From contig NZ_MRBK01000013.1 of assembly GCF_001969815.1 (NCBI RefSeq), positions 62,001 to 126,000 of the forward strand: a DNA stretch of 64,000 bases. Direction: 5' to 3'. Both the position numbers and the translations under genes were made by a program. Under the pieces are notes generated by a model. The model made no database searches and was not told the origin of the DNA. It saw only the letters and a program-made list of their open reading frames with translations. Below, piece by piece: positions 32,212-40,913 of this stretch (position 1 is its first letter; every line of letters begins with the position of its first letter). Source of the stretch: Bacillus swezeyi (lineage in GTDB: Bacteria > Bacillota > Bacilli > Bacillales > Bacillaceae).

Positions 32212-32502
32212 TCAAAATCCAAGCTGCAAATTCGAATCGATAGACACAATGGTCCAGACGCAGATGAGAATGAAAATATTGAGCACGACTCCGAGGAATC
32301 CTAGTCCTGTCCGTCCTTTTTTGATGAAGAGCTCGATGATGCCGAGCGGTATGGCGGCCATTGCAAAAGGAAGCATTTTATAGGAAAAAGCGAAGGTATC
32401 GCTTATAATCGCCAAATTTAAGATGAAGAGGGAAAGGATCGCTGTCCCGACAGATACCCACCCAAATACATTATGTTCTTTAAAGATTCTTACCAATTCC
32501 AT
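32212..32502 (-). CDS. yhdK: SigM anti-sigma partner YhdK
   Basis: A 96-residue membrane protein with three hydrophobic helices (about residues 13-35, 42-58, 66-88). With YhdL it holds SigM inactive in B. subtilis. It overlaps the end of yhdL by 13 nt and is the last gene of the sigM operon. Confidence 0.88.
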   Translation of the reverse strand: MELVRIFKEHNVFGWVSVGTAILSLFILNLAIISDTFAFSYKMLPFAMAAIPLGIIELFIKKGRTGLGFLGVVLNIFILICVWTIVSIDSNLQLGF

Positions 32503-33560
32503 AATTCCACCTCACCTACTTTAGCCGCTTTGACAGGCCCTTTTTCAATCAGGTTTTCAATTTCTTTTGAAGGGCCGGTAATGACCGCTCCATACACGTT
32601 TACACCATTTTTCTCAACGTAATCAAGCCGTTTGGCGAGTTTTAAGTCTTTTCTTCCTGATATGGTTTCAGCCCAGTCATTGTGTTTGATCATATATGAC
32701 AGCGCGGCTTTGAACTGTTCATTGTCATTTTGAGCAGGGTGCTGAAATTCGAAAATGCGGTTGGAATCCTTTCCAGGATAACCGATCGGTTCAGCGTACG
32801 GATGCTCTTTTAAATCGTTTTCGGTTTCTATCGCATTCCAAAGAACACGAATATCGTATCCTTTTAATTTGTCATAGAGTTCCCTTGTCGGATAGGCTCT
32901 CTCAAAGGAAAGGAAAGCTTCGGCAACAGTCCCGTCAGGCAATTGTTTTAAGATTGATTTGGCTTTGGAAACCGATTTTTCTTTTATGCCCCCTGGATAG
33001 ACAAAATGCCGTTCTTCCTGTGACAGCTCCTGGTTATATTGGTGAACCTGAGGGGACTTCAGCTGGTCAAAAAACATTTCCACTTCTTCATTCCCAACCA
33101 CTTTCGTCACATTGCCGATCTGTTTTTTTAGCGGGAATTGGGTCTTGATTCCGAATAGCTGCACTTTATTCACGAGTGAATCAGTATCCACTTGAATATT
33201 CGGCTTGGTGACGGCTACGGTCATTGAAGCGGTCTGCACCAGTGTGTTTCCTTTGCTTTCATGTCCACCCAGGCCGTAGTATAAATAGCTCCCGAGCGTA
33301 CAAAGCGGCAGGATGATGAGCGTAGAAAGGACAGCAAGGGCTGAAATCCGCATATATGATTTGTTTTTTCCATATCGTAAAATCGCTTTTTGTTTTTCAG
33401 GACTGAGTGTGAGATCCCAATTTTCATCTTTCATTTCCTGATCAAGCATATCCTGATATTCTTCAAGCTGTTCAAGCTCCTCTTCAACCTTGATCATTTC
33501 CGATTCGGAAAGTTCGCCGTTTTTATATTGTTCCCAACGTTTTTTAAAATCTTCATTCAT
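32490..33560 (-). CDS. yhdL: Anti-sigma-M factor YhdL
   Basis: A 356-residue protein. The cytoplasmic N-terminal part (residues 1-85, rich in Glu and Leu: GELSESEMIKVEEELEQLEE) should bind SigM. A single membrane helix (about residues 92-112, SALAVLSTLIILPLCTLG) and a large extracytoplasmic sensor domain follow. It is essential in B. subtilis because free SigM is toxic. ATG 33560 with GAGGTG upstream overlaps the sigM stop by 8 nt, so translation is coupled. Confidence 0.92.
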   Translation of the reverse strand: MNEDFKKRWEQYKNGELSESEMIKVEEELEQLEEYQDMLDQEMKDENWDLTLSPEKQKAILRYGKNKSYMRISALAVLSTLIILPLCTLGSYLYYGLGGHESKGNTLVQTASMTVAVTKPNIQVDTDSLVNKVQLFGIKTQFPLKKQIGNVTKVVGNEEVEMFFDQLKSPQVHQYNQELSQEERHFVYPGGIKEKSVSKAKSILKQLPDGTVAEAFLSFERAYPTRELYDKLKGYDIRVLWNAIETENDLKEHPYAEPIGYPGKDSNRIFEFQHPAQNDNEQFKAALSYMIKHNDWAETISGRKDLKLAKRLDYVEKNGVNVYGAVITGPSKEIENLIEKGPVKAAKVGEVELWNW

Positions 33561-34044
33561 CGTTAACACCTCTGTTGTAAAGTGCTTTCAGCCGCTGTCT
33601 GGCGCGAAATAGAACACTTTTAAAATTAGCCTCTGAGATATTCATCAAACTTGACGCTTCTTTGTAATTCAGCTCTTTTAAATAATAAAGCGTAAGCGCT
33701 TCCCTGTAGTTATCGGGAAGCTGATTCATATATAACGTTAACACTTCCTTAATCTCGACCTGGTGGGCCGGGCTTTGAACCGCGGTCTGAAACAGGCTTC
33801 CGATCATATCGTCAGAAATCGTGACTTCCTTTTTATGCTTTCTGACATAATCGATAAACGCATTCCGCGCCACCTGAAAAAGCCATGGCTTCACTTTGCT
33901 GTGGTCGTAAGAGTGGATGTGTATATAAGCTCTCATAAAGGTTTCCTGAAGCAAATCCTCTGCAAGATGTTTATCTTTCGTCATGGAGAGCAGGAACCTG
34001 TAAACATCATTCATATACATTTGGTAAATTTCATCGATAGTCAC
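33553..34044 (-). CDS. sigM: ECF sigma factor SigM
   Basis: A 163-residue ECF sigma factor controlling cell-envelope stress genes. Region 2 (HLAEDLLQETFMRAYIHIHS, KVKPWLFQVARNAFIDYVRK) and region 4 (LPDNYREALTLYYLKELNYK, SEANFKSVLFRARQRLK) are both complete. The start is GTG 34044 with GAGGGGAG upstream. It heads the sigM-yhdL-yhdK operon and has a candidate autoregulated ECF promoter upstream. Confidence 0.95.
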   Translation of the reverse strand: MTIDEIYQMYMNDVYRFLLSMTKDKHLAEDLLQETFMRAYIHIHSYDHSKVKPWLFQVARNAFIDYVRKHKKEVTISDDMIGSLFQTAVQSPAHQVEIKEVLTLYMNQLPDNYREALTLYYLKELNYKEASSLMNISEANFKSVLFRARQRLKALYNRGVNDE

Positions 34045-34067
34045 TGCCTTTTCTCCCCTCTATGTTA

Positions 34068-34096
34068 TAAACGCATAAGAAAGGTTTGAAGTTGCA
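34068..34096 (-). promoter_or_regulatory. Candidate SigM autoregulatory promoter
   Basis: On the minus strand TGCAAC (34096-34091) and CGTTTA (34073-34068) are 17 bp apart, close to the ECF pattern (AAC in the -35, CGT in the -10). B. subtilis sigM is autoregulated in this way. Confidence 0.6.
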
Positions 34097-34589
34097 CTCA
34101 ATATGTCCACGGCTGTTTTTTCCTCCAATTTCTTACCCTTAAAAATCATCTATCCTATATAATAACTGAACCTGTTCAAAAAAACTAATTTTCATGCAAA
34201 ACTGAATCTATCTAGTGGACAAGGAAAAAACAAAGTCGTATAGGTGAAGGAGGATGAAGGCTTTGGCAATAGAATATCAAACCTAAATATTGCGGATCGA
34301 GTTTCTTATGAAGGGATGTGGAAGTCATTACCTAAGGTTGGAAAAGGCGCTTAAATGCTTTGCGTATTTTAAAAAATTGTTGTCATCAGACTGATTTTAG
34401 ACATTAGCTTCACTCCTGTTTTTTTTATTCTAATTCTCAAGACCGTTTAGGATTTTGTAAACAATCTGAAGCAGGGGATATTCCTCGGTTTTTTGATGAA
34501 AAAACAATTTTTAGTACCAGGTAATAAAAATTGTTGTTATAATGGAAAAGGGAAACCTCATTCGATTACAACAATAAAGGAAGTGCCAT
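34097..34589. other. sigM-plsC spacer; possible short relic
   Basis: In B. subtilis the aldo-keto reductase gene yhdN lies here; no trace of it is recognisable. A 36-codon frame (GTG 34244 to 34354) ends MWKSLPKVGKGA but has no proper ribosome site and no known family. TGTTATAAT at 34535-34543 is an extended -10 box, probably the plsC promoter. Confidence 0.4.
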
Positions 34590-35192
34590 ATGTATAAATT
34601 TACAGCTAATGCTGCAAAAGCGATTCTTTCTTTACGCGGCGGAATTAAAGTATACAATAAGGAGAATCTTCCTAAAGACACAGGCTTCGTTATTGCGTGT
34701 ACACATTCCGGATGGGTGGATGTAGTCACATTAGGTGTCGGCATTTTGCCTAATGAAATTCATTACATGGCGAAAAAAGAGCTTTTTGAAAATAAATTAA
34801 GCGGTTCTTTCCTTTCGAGCATCAACGCTTTTCCGGTCGACAGAGAAAATCCGGGGCCAAGCAGCATCAAAACCCCGATCAAATTGCTGAAAGAAGGAAA
34901 GATTGTCGGCATTTTTCCGAGCGGAACGAGATCATCTGAAGATGTTCCTTTAAAAAGGGGAGCGGTCACGATCGCGCAGATGGGAAAAGCGCCGCTTGTA
35001 CCGGCTGCATACAGCGGCCCGTCCAACGGAAAAGAGCTTTTCAAGAAAGGCAAAATGAAGCTGATCATCGGCGAGCCCCTCAATCCGGAAGATTTCGCTC
35101 AATATTCGTCAAAAGAAAAGCTGGCGAAAATGACAGAGGCTTTGAATGACAGTATTAAGGGTCTTGAAACGCAGCTCAAGGAGCTGTCATAA
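34590..35192 (+). CDS. plsC: 1-acyl-glycerol-3-phosphate acyltransferase PlsC
   Basis: A 200-residue acyltransferase (B. subtilis YhdO/PlsC about 199). It adds the second acyl chain to lysophosphatidic acid, giving phosphatidic acid at the membrane. The catalytic H-x4-D box is CTHSGWVD (about residue 32), and the acceptor motifs are FPVDREN and IFPSGTRSSE. It is an essential phospholipid step. The AAGGAAG site and ATG 34590 are clear. Confidence 0.95.
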   Translation: MYKFTANAAKAILSLRGGIKVYNKENLPKDTGFVIACTHSGWVDVVTLGVGILPNEIHYMAKKELFENKLSGSFLSSINAFPVDRENPGPSSIKTPIKLLKEGKIVGIFPSGTRSSEDVPLKRGAVTIAQMGKAPLVPAAYSGPSNGKELFKKGKMKLIIGEPLNPEDFAQYSSKEKLAKMTEALNDSIKGLETQLKELS

Positions 35193-35232
35193 AAAATGCG
35201 AACAAGAAACAGCTTCTGGCTGTTGAATGAGA

Positions 35233-35289
35233 CAAAAAAACATCCCTTGAGTCGTAATTGATCATTACGATCTTACAGGGGTGTTTTTT
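35233..35289. terminator. Bidirectional terminator between plsC and the thioesterase gene
   Basis: AAAACATCCC pairs with GGGGTGTTTT, enclosing a second stem TCGTAAT / ATTACGA. A and T runs flank it on both sides. Confidence 0.75.
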
Positions 35290-36565
35290 GATTTTGCCAG
35301 CATAAAGCCGTTTTTTCCAAAAACAAAAGCAATTCCCGCCAAAATGTCTGGGAAGCGAGAGCATCCGCGGCAGTTTCCCCTCCATATACAACCGTTCCGC
35401 TTTGACGTGCAGCGGTTGGAAAATACGGAGGTCTGATATTGTGGCCGGCATTTTCAAAGCATAGATGCTGAACAGAATGGGGAAAGCCGTTCACTTTCAG
35501 GCGTTCAACGACTTTTTCGCTCATGAATGCCGAAGGCCAAACCAAATCATCTGTACTTGAAGTTAAAAAGACGGGTCCCTTTATATTTTCTGCTTTAATA
35601 ATAGAAGGATGATCGTCCTTTATGTTATGTAATGCTTTTTGATAAAGCTCAAGAAAAGATTGAGGCTGCCTTGTGATCTTTTGTTTCATGAACGTCCACA
35701 GCTGAGAAATCGTGAACAGTGGGAGAGGGGCAAAGGCCAGCGGTGCGCCGCCCAGACTCCAAGAAGATGTCTGGCGAAGTTTTTTCAATCCGACACCTTG
35801 AAAGACGATTCCGCCGCCTACATGGGAAATGACAAAACGGATATCAGGAAAATGAGAACCGATTAAAAGCGCTAATTCCCCGCCTTTTGACCGTCCGAAT
35901 ATTCCGATTTGGCCATGATCGAGCCCCTCTTGGCGAAGCAGCCAGGCGATTGCTTTTTGAAAATACTCAAGCGGAATTTCAGCCAATGTTTTAGGAAGCT
36001 GTTTGTATTGAAAATAAGGGATTGCGAATGTCGCGTATCCGTAATTTGATAACATACCTGCTATTGTTTCATCAAGACCTCCGTCAGATCCGCCTAAAAC
36101 AATGATGACGGGCGGCCGGTCGGCAGTAAGAGGACGAAAAAAGACGCCGGAGAATCCATTTTCCTCTATTTCCTGCCTTTTTATCGTTTCATAGACTAGC
36201 AATCGTTTTATTTCCTTGCTCAAGATGACCCGTTCGTTTTGCCTCACTTCAATGCGATACACAGAAGGGTGAACCGATTTTTTCTGGAAGGAGCGGGAAG
36301 ATCCAACTGGTTGCATTGACCAGAATAGCCCCATTTGATCTTGAACTTGATAGGTTCCTTTTAATGGAATTGCTGCTGCAGGATTAACCTCTCCAGATTG
36401 ATTAGCTTGAAAAACGGCGTGCGATCTCCACGTGACATCGGCTTCATCTTTCACTGTAACAACGATGTCAACGATATCAAACGGATTGAGTCCGCATATC
36501 TTCAAATTGATATTTTCATCCCATTTGGAAGCGGAAGGGATGTGCAAAACAGGTTGACGGCTCAT
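35273..36565 (-). CDS. Acyl-CoA thioesterase/BAAT-family hydrolase
   Basis: A 430-residue two-domain protein. An N-terminal beta-sandwich of the acyl-CoA thioesterase/BAAT type (residues 1-125) precedes an alpha/beta-hydrolase domain. The nucleophile Ser is in GIFGRSKGGELALLIG (about residue 215), an Asp in SSTDDLVWPS, and the His in ENAGHNIRPPYFP, so the triad is complete. Bacterial members probably hydrolyse acyl-CoA or similar esters; the true substrate is unknown. ATG 36565 overlaps the stop of the upstream TetR gene (TGATG), so the two form a coupled operon. Confidence 0.82.
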   Translation of the reverse strand: MSRQPVLHIPSASKWDENINLKICGLNPFDIVDIVVTVKDEADVTWRSHAVFQANQSGEVNPAAAIPLKGTYQVQDQMGLFWSMQPVGSSRSFQKKSVHPSVYRIEVRQNERVILSKEIKRLLVYETIKRQEIEENGFSGVFFRPLTADRPPVIIVLGGSDGGLDETIAGMLSNYGYATFAIPYFQYKQLPKTLAEIPLEYFQKAIAWLLRQEGLDHGQIGIFGRSKGGELALLIGSHFPDIRFVISHVGGGIVFQGVGLKKLRQTSSWSLGGAPLAFAPLPLFTISQLWTFMKQKITRQPQSFLELYQKALHNIKDDHPSIIKAENIKGPVFLTSSTDDLVWPSAFMSEKVVERLKVNGFPHSVQHLCFENAGHNIRPPYFPTAARQSGTVVYGGETAADALASQTFWRELLLFLEKTALCWQNQKTPL

Positions 36566-37161
36566 CAAGACAGCACTTCCTTTTTAAGTTTTGAGAAAAA
36601 TAAATCGACGCACTCATCAACAAAGTCTTCTATATGATCAGTGAATGATTCCCGGAATGCCGGCAAATGGCGAAACATGATGTATTGATTGAGCAAACCG
36701 AAAAACATGCCGCTGAGAACTTGAAAGTTGCCGCCTGAAATCTTTTTTTGAGAATGAAGCTTTGCAAAATAAGCGGCTAAAAACTGTTGTAAGCGGTGGG
36801 GAATGTCCATGATTAATTCGGAAACCTCCGGATCTTGTGCTGATTCAGCATAGTAAATCCAGAAAACAGTGTCCTTTTCCAGGTTTTCTTCAAGATAAGC
36901 TTTAGCGATCAATGTTAAATCTTCTTTAATATTTCCAGTTAATCTTCCCTCAAGCCCGCCGATAAAATCGCCTGATGTTACATGCTGAACAACACTTTCC
37001 CGAAATAAATTTCTTTTATTTCCAAAATGTCTAAAAAGGGTCAAATGATTGACTCCTGCCTGTTGGGCAATTTCTCTGGTGGATGCAGCTGTATATCCTT
37101 TTTCTTTAAAAACAGCAAGGGCCGCCTGAATTAAACGTTCCCTCGTCAATTGTTTCGTCAT
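36565..37161 (-). CDS. TetR-family regulator
   Basis: A 198-residue TetR repressor. The N-terminal HTH has STREIAQQAGVNHLTLFRHFGNKRNLFRE-type residues 22-50 and the C-terminal part is helical for ligand and dimer contacts. It heads an operon with the thioesterase/BAAT gene, and two 20-bp palindromes just upstream are its likely operators. Fatty acyl compounds are plausible ligands from context, but this is inference. Confidence 0.85.
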   Translation of the reverse strand: MTKQLTRERLIQAALAVFKEKGYTAASTREIAQQAGVNHLTLFRHFGNKRNLFRESVVQHVTSGDFIGGLEGRLTGNIKEDLTLIAKAYLEENLEKDTVFWIYYAESAQDPEVSELIMDIPHRLQQFLAAYFAKLHSQKKISGGNFQVLSGMFFGLLNQYIMFRHLPAFRESFTDHIEDFVDECVDLFFSKLKKEVLS

Positions 37162-37176
37162 ATGCCCCTCCTATAA

Positions 37177-37196
37177 ATGTAATCAACTGATTACAT
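37177..37196. promoter_or_regulatory. TetR operator 1 (perfect palindrome)
   Basis: ATGTAATCA-AC-TGATTACAT, a perfect 9-bp inverted repeat 15 nt upstream of the TetR gene. Confidence 0.8.
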
Positions 37197-37213
37197 TTTA
37201 AAGGAAGCTGATG

Positions 37214-37233
37214 ATGTAATCAAGTGGTTACAT
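37214..37233. promoter_or_regulatory. TetR operator 2
   Basis: ATGTAATCA-AG-TGGTTACAT, the same sequence with one arm mismatch, 37 bp from operator 1 centre to centre. Confidence 0.78.
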
Positions 37234-37257
37234 GGATGGAACCTAAAAAACGGACAA

Positions 37258-37290
37258 CAAAAAGAGGATACAAAATGAATTGTATCCTCG
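37258..37290 (-). terminator. Terminator of mpfA
   Basis: GAGGATACAA and TTGTATCCTC form a 10-bp stem; the A-rich left flank gives the T run on the minus strand. Confidence 0.8.
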
Positions 37291-37309
37291 AAGGTTGTTC
37301 ATTCAATTG

Positions 37310-38629
37310 TTATTCCGCTTCCTCAAGCAGTTCTTCAGCCGCTTTTTTAACCTCTACATATGAGACGTGATGGCCGTCGATTTCATTAATCGTAAATTCA
37401 AATCCCTGTTCTGAGATCGTATCGCCCTTTTGGACATCATATTTTTGCGTCAGGAACCATCCGCCGATCGTGTCAACTTCTTCATTGTCCAGCTGGATGC
37501 CGAGCAAATCGTTGACTTGGTTGACCAGCACTTTGCCGTCAAGAATGTAGTGGCCTTCGTCAATTTTGCGGATTTCATTGATTTCGTCAATATCAAATTC
37601 ATCACGGATTTCACCGACGATTTCTTCAATAATATCCTCAACCGTAACAAGACCCGCCGTTCCGCCGTACTCATCGGAAAGAATGGCCATGTGGACGCGT
37701 TCTTTCTGCATTTTGAGAAGCAGATCGTGAACTGGCACGGTTTCGATCACATGGATGATCGGGTTGATAAACTGTTCAATCGTGTCTTCTTTGGAGCATT
37801 CTCCGCTGATGCAGGCCGTCAGAATTTCCTTGACATTGACGACGCCGATGATATTGTCTTTATCGCCGTCCTCAACGGGATAGCGCGTGTAGCCTTCGGC
37901 TTTCGTAATGTCGATCATATCCTTGATTTTCATATCATGTGGAAAGCTGACGACTTCTGTTCTCGGAATCATGATTTCCTTGGCAAGACGGTCATCGAAT
38001 TCAAAAATTTTGTTTACATATTTGAATTCAGATTGATTGATTTCGCCGCTTTTATAGCTTTCTGACAGAATGATCCGCAGCTCTTCCTCAGAGTGTGCCA
38101 TTTCGTTTTCAGAAACTGGTTCAAGGCCAAACGATTTCGTCAAAAGCCTTGCTGATCCGTTCAGCGCCCAAATGAATGGAAACATGATGCGGTAAAACCA
38201 GATCAGAGGCTTTGCGAATAGAAAGGAAATGGTTTCCGCCTTTTGGATCGCAAGTGTTTTCGGAGCAAGCTCTCCGACAACGACATGCAGAAACGTAATG
38301 AAGCTGAATGCGATCACAACTGACACGATGTGTGAAACAGAGCTTGGAATGTTCCACTGAACAAATAGCGGCTCAAGCAGCCGGGCGACAGTAGGCTCTC
38401 CAAGCCATCCAAGTCCCAGAGCCGTCAGGGTGATGCCGAGCTGACAGGCCGATAAATATTCGTCTAAATGTGTGATCACTTTCTTGACCGAAACCGCTGT
38501 TTTGTTTCCTTCGGTAACCAGCTGATCGACCCGTGAGCTTCTGATTCTGATAATCGCAAACTCAGACGCTACGAAAAATGCTGTTAAAGCAATTAAAACA
38601 GCAACAAAAATCAAATTAACTATTTCCAA
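37310..38629 (-). CDS. mpfA: Magnesium exporter MpfA (YhdP), CNNM/CorC family
   Basis: A 439-residue protein. A DUF21/CNNM transmembrane domain (residues 1-200, starting [22 protein letters not shown]) is followed by a CBS pair (about 215-335; [30 protein letters not shown]) and a CorC_HlyC domain to the end. B. subtilis MpfA (YhdP) protects against high Mg2+ by export. The start is TTG 38629. A consensus AGGAGGTG lies 35 nt upstream but is separated from the start by a hairpin that can bring the two together. yhdT, 800 bp away, is a paralogue with the same arrangement. Confidence 0.92.
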   Translation of the reverse strand: MEIVNLIFVAVLIALTAFFVASEFAIIRIRSSRVDQLVTEGNKTAVSVKKVITHLDEYLSACQLGITLTALGLGWLGEPTVARLLEPLFVQWNIPSSVSHIVSVVIAFSFITFLHVVVGELAPKTLAIQKAETISFLFAKPLIWFYRIMFPFIWALNGSARLLTKSFGLEPVSENEMAHSEEELRIILSESYKSGEINQSEFKYVNKIFEFDDRLAKEIMIPRTEVVSFPHDMKIKDMIDITKAEGYTRYPVEDGDKDNIIGVVNVKEILTACISGECSKEDTIEQFINPIIHVIETVPVHDLLLKMQKERVHMAILSDEYGGTAGLVTVEDIIEEIVGEIRDEFDIDEINEIRKIDEGHYILDGKVLVNQVNDLLGIQLDNEEVDTIGGWFLTQKYDVQKGDTISEQGFEFTINEIDGHHVSYVEVKKAAEELLEEAE

Positions 38630-38676
38630 TTAGGACCTTCACTCTAACGTGAGAATGAAGGTAACACCTCCTGTTT
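38630..38676 (-). promoter_or_regulatory. SD-hairpin-start leader of mpfA
   Basis: On the minus strand AGGAGGTG is followed by a stem ACCTTCA / TGAAGGT with extra pairing, then CCTAA and the TTG start. Looped out, the spacing from ribosome site to start is about 7-9 nt, which is ideal. Confidence 0.65.
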
Positions 38677-38689
38677 AGTAAAAGATTAA

Positions 38690-39115
38690 CTAAAGCAGCA
38701 GCATAAATGACTGGATGACCGTCATTTTATCAGGAGAAAGGCGGCTTTTGAGAATCTTCCGTTCATCGGGATTCAGCCGTTCCAATCTATTTATGATCAC
38801 GGATATATGATCATTGACATGATCAATCTCCGTTGTCAGGCTTCCAATTTCATCATCGTTCACAACTGAAGAGGGAAACTGGTTTTCCAGCCGCAATTTG
38901 ATGTCGGACAGAGCCAATCTCTGCTGCTTGCAGTCTGTAATAAACTTCAGCCGTTTAAGAGCGGCTTCATCGTAGTACCGATAGTTTGAACATGATCTGA
39001 TAGGCGTTAAAAGCCCTAGATTTGTGTAATAATCAACAGTTCGTTTTGTAACGCCCGCTGAAGCTGCTAATTCGCCGATACGATATTTCTCTGCCCCATC
39101 TGCATCCCTCCTCAA
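38690..39115 (-). CDS. MerR-family regulator (yhdQ/cueR position)
   Basis: A 141-residue MerR protein. The HTH is YRIGELAASAGVTKRTVDYY with the wing GLLTPIRSCSNYRYY, followed by a coiled-coil dimer helix. It occupies the place of B. subtilis yhdQ (called cueR). The paired metal-binding Cys motif expected near the C terminus of copper sensors is absent: the only Cys are in RSCSNYR and TDCKQQ. A copper role is therefore doubtful. The start is odd: AGGAGGG sits in front of an out-of-frame ATG, and the in-frame TTG 39115 lies before it. Confidence 0.78.
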   Translation of the reverse strand: MRRDADGAEKYRIGELAASAGVTKRTVDYYTNLGLLTPIRSCSNYRYYDEAALKRLKFITDCKQQRLALSDIKLRLENQFPSSVVNDDEIGSLTTEIDHVNDHISVIINRLERLNPDERKILKSRLSPDKMTVIQSFMLLL

Positions 39116-39427
39116 CCATCACGTTATAGTTATAAAACATTTTAATATATTAGAAGCTGTTTATACAAGTTAATTGATCAAAAAAAGGCGTGAAATTGAT
39201 GCGAAAACCTTCATTTTTCTAAATATTCGAGGAAATATTGTCAGATTTAAAGTTTAGACATTTGACTGACTCTTTTTTAATAAAGTAAGATAATAGTATA
39301 TATTGGCTTGGAGGTGGTTTGATGGGGCCCTCTGCATAGTCACTCATACAGAACACACATCAGCCTTATTACGGGAATTTGAATTCATCAGGAGGTGACT
39401 CCTTATCCTGTAGAGGGATAGGGCTAA
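39116..39427 (+). promoter_or_regulatory. yhdT upstream region with SD-hairpin-start leader
   Basis: No gene. The last 40 nt carry AGGAGGTG (39390-39397), then a stem CCTTATCC / GGATAGGG (8 bp, one G-T), then CTAA and the yhdT ATG at 39428. The arrangement repeats that of the paralogue mpfA. The promoter was not fixed; AT-rich sequence lies at 39230-39300. Confidence 0.6.
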
Positions 39428-40801
39428 ATGGACGATATTGTTAGTCTGATTATCATCGGCGTTCTGATTGCTTTGACTGCTTTTTTCGTAGCATCAGAAT
39501 TTGCGATTGTCAGAGTAAGAAGCTCACGTATTGATCAGCTTATAGCAGAAGGAAATAAAAAGGCAGTTCGCGCAAAGCAAGTGATATCGGATTTAGATGA
39601 ATACTTGTCAGCTTGTCAGCTCGGCATTACGATTACAGCGCTGGGATTGGGCTGGATGGGTGAGCCTGCAGTCAGAAAAGTTCTGCATCCGCTCTTTGAA
39701 AGCCTGCATGTTTCAGACTCTGTCTCACATGCGCTGTCAATTGCGATTGCTTTTTCTGTGATTACATTCCTGAACGTCGTGGTTGGAGAACTTGCCCCTA
39801 AAACCATCGCGATACAAAAAGCTGAACAGATGACACTGTGGCTGGCGGGACCTCTGCATTTTTTCAATGTTGTCATGTTCCCTTTCATATGGGTGTTAAA
39901 CGCCTCAGCCCGAGTGTTGACCGGAATATTCGGTTTGAAGCCTGCTTCGGAAAAGGATGAATCCCATTCAGAAGAAGAGCTGAGAATTCTGTTATCAGAA
40001 AGCTATAAAAGCGGAGAGATTAATCCGTCTGAATATAGATACGTCAATAAAATTTTTGAATTTGACAACCGGATCGCCAAAGAAATCATGGTGCCTCGTA
40101 CAGAAATCGCCTCGGTTCCTGCGGATATGCCGATCGATGAGGCGCTTACCGTGATGCTGAAGGAAAAATATACGCGCTGGCCAGTCTATAAAGGCGATAA
40201 GGATCATGTGACCGGCATGATCAATACGAAACAGCTGTTTACGGATATGCTGCTCATGTCAGAAACGGAAAAAAAGCGGCTTTCTCTTGAAGCATATATC
40301 CGTCCGGTCATCGAAGTCATTGAAACCGTTCCTGTACAAAAGCTCCTGATCAAAATGCAGCGGGAACGGATTCATATGGCGATCTTAACGGATGAATACG
40401 GAGGAACCTCAGGTCTTGTAACGACTGAAGACATTCTCGAAGAAATCGTCGGAGACATCAGGGACGAATTTGATGAAGACGAAAAACCCCTCATTCAGAA
40501 GATTTCCGATCATGAGTACATCATGGACGGAAAGGCGAGAATCGATCAGGTGAATGAACTGTTTGAGGATGATATTGAAGAAGAGGAAGTCGAAACGGTC
40601 GGCGGACTCGTTCTGAAAGAAAATATAGATATCGCCGTAGGTCAGGCGGTTCATGTCGGCTCCTATACGATAACGGTTCTTGAGATGGAAGGCCGGCTGA
40701 TTAAGCACGTTGAGGTCAAACAAGAACAAATGACTGAACATGTGGAGCTGGCGCCGGCAAATCCGATTGTCGTAAACGAAATCACCTTGAGCGAAAAATA
40801 G
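39428..40801 (+). CDS. yhdT: CNNM/CorC-family transporter YhdT (MpfA paralogue)
   Basis: A 457-residue paralogue of MpfA with the same order. A DUF21 membrane domain ([20 protein letters not shown]) precedes CBS domains (MVPRTEIASVP, DEYGGTSGLVTTEDILEEI) and a CorC_HlyC end with a 25-residue acidic extension. It probably moves Mg2+ or another divalent cation. It is divergent from the MerR gene, as in B. subtilis. A terminator follows. Confidence 0.9.
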   Translation: MDDIVSLIIIGVLIALTAFFVASEFAIVRVRSSRIDQLIAEGNKKAVRAKQVISDLDEYLSACQLGITITALGLGWMGEPAVRKVLHPLFESLHVSDSVSHALSIAIAFSVITFLNVVVGELAPKTIAIQKAEQMTLWLAGPLHFFNVVMFPFIWVLNASARVLTGIFGLKPASEKDESHSEEELRILLSESYKSGEINPSEYRYVNKIFEFDNRIAKEIMVPRTEIASVPADMPIDEALTVMLKEKYTRWPVYKGDKDHVTGMINTKQLFTDMLLMSETEKKRLSLEAYIRPVIEVIETVPVQKLLIKMQRERIHMAILTDEYGGTSGLVTTEDILEEIVGDIRDEFDEDEKPLIQKISDHEYIMDGKARIDQVNELFEDDIEEEEVETVGGLVLKENIDIAVGQAVHVGSYTITVLEMEGRLIKHVEVKQEQMTEHVELAPANPIVVNEITLSEK

Positions 40802-40817
40802 TTCAAGGTGTTTTTTG
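40780..40817 (+). terminator. Terminator of yhdT
   Basis: CACCTTGA pairs with TCAAGGTG, then six T; the left arm is inside the last codons. Confidence 0.8.
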
Positions 40818-40853
40818 TGTTGTTAAGAAAAAAGACCATAAGTCAAATGGCAT

Positions 40854-40882
40854 TTGAACAGGAATGTATGTTCGTATATAAT
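40854..40882 (+). promoter_or_regulatory. Promoter of the lysis cassette
   Basis: TTGAAC (40854-40859) and TATAAT (40877-40882) with 17-bp spacing, a strong sigma-A promoter. It is followed directly by a LexA box. Confidence 0.8.
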
Positions 40883-40884
40883 GG

Positions 40885-40896
40885 GAACAAATGTTC
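40885..40896. promoter_or_regulatory. LexA (SOS) box
   Basis: GAACAAATGTTC fits the Bacillus LexA core GAAC-N4-GTTC exactly. It lies over the expected transcription start, so LexA should block the promoter until DNA damage. Confidence 0.75.
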
Positions 40897-40913
40897 TATT
40901 TGGGGGGATGCAA

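Noticed and set aside
37430..38065. 211-codon plus-strand frame opposite mpfA
   Set aside because: Lies wholly inside the well-supported CNNM gene and shows the Phe/Asp/Ile bias of an antisense frame.
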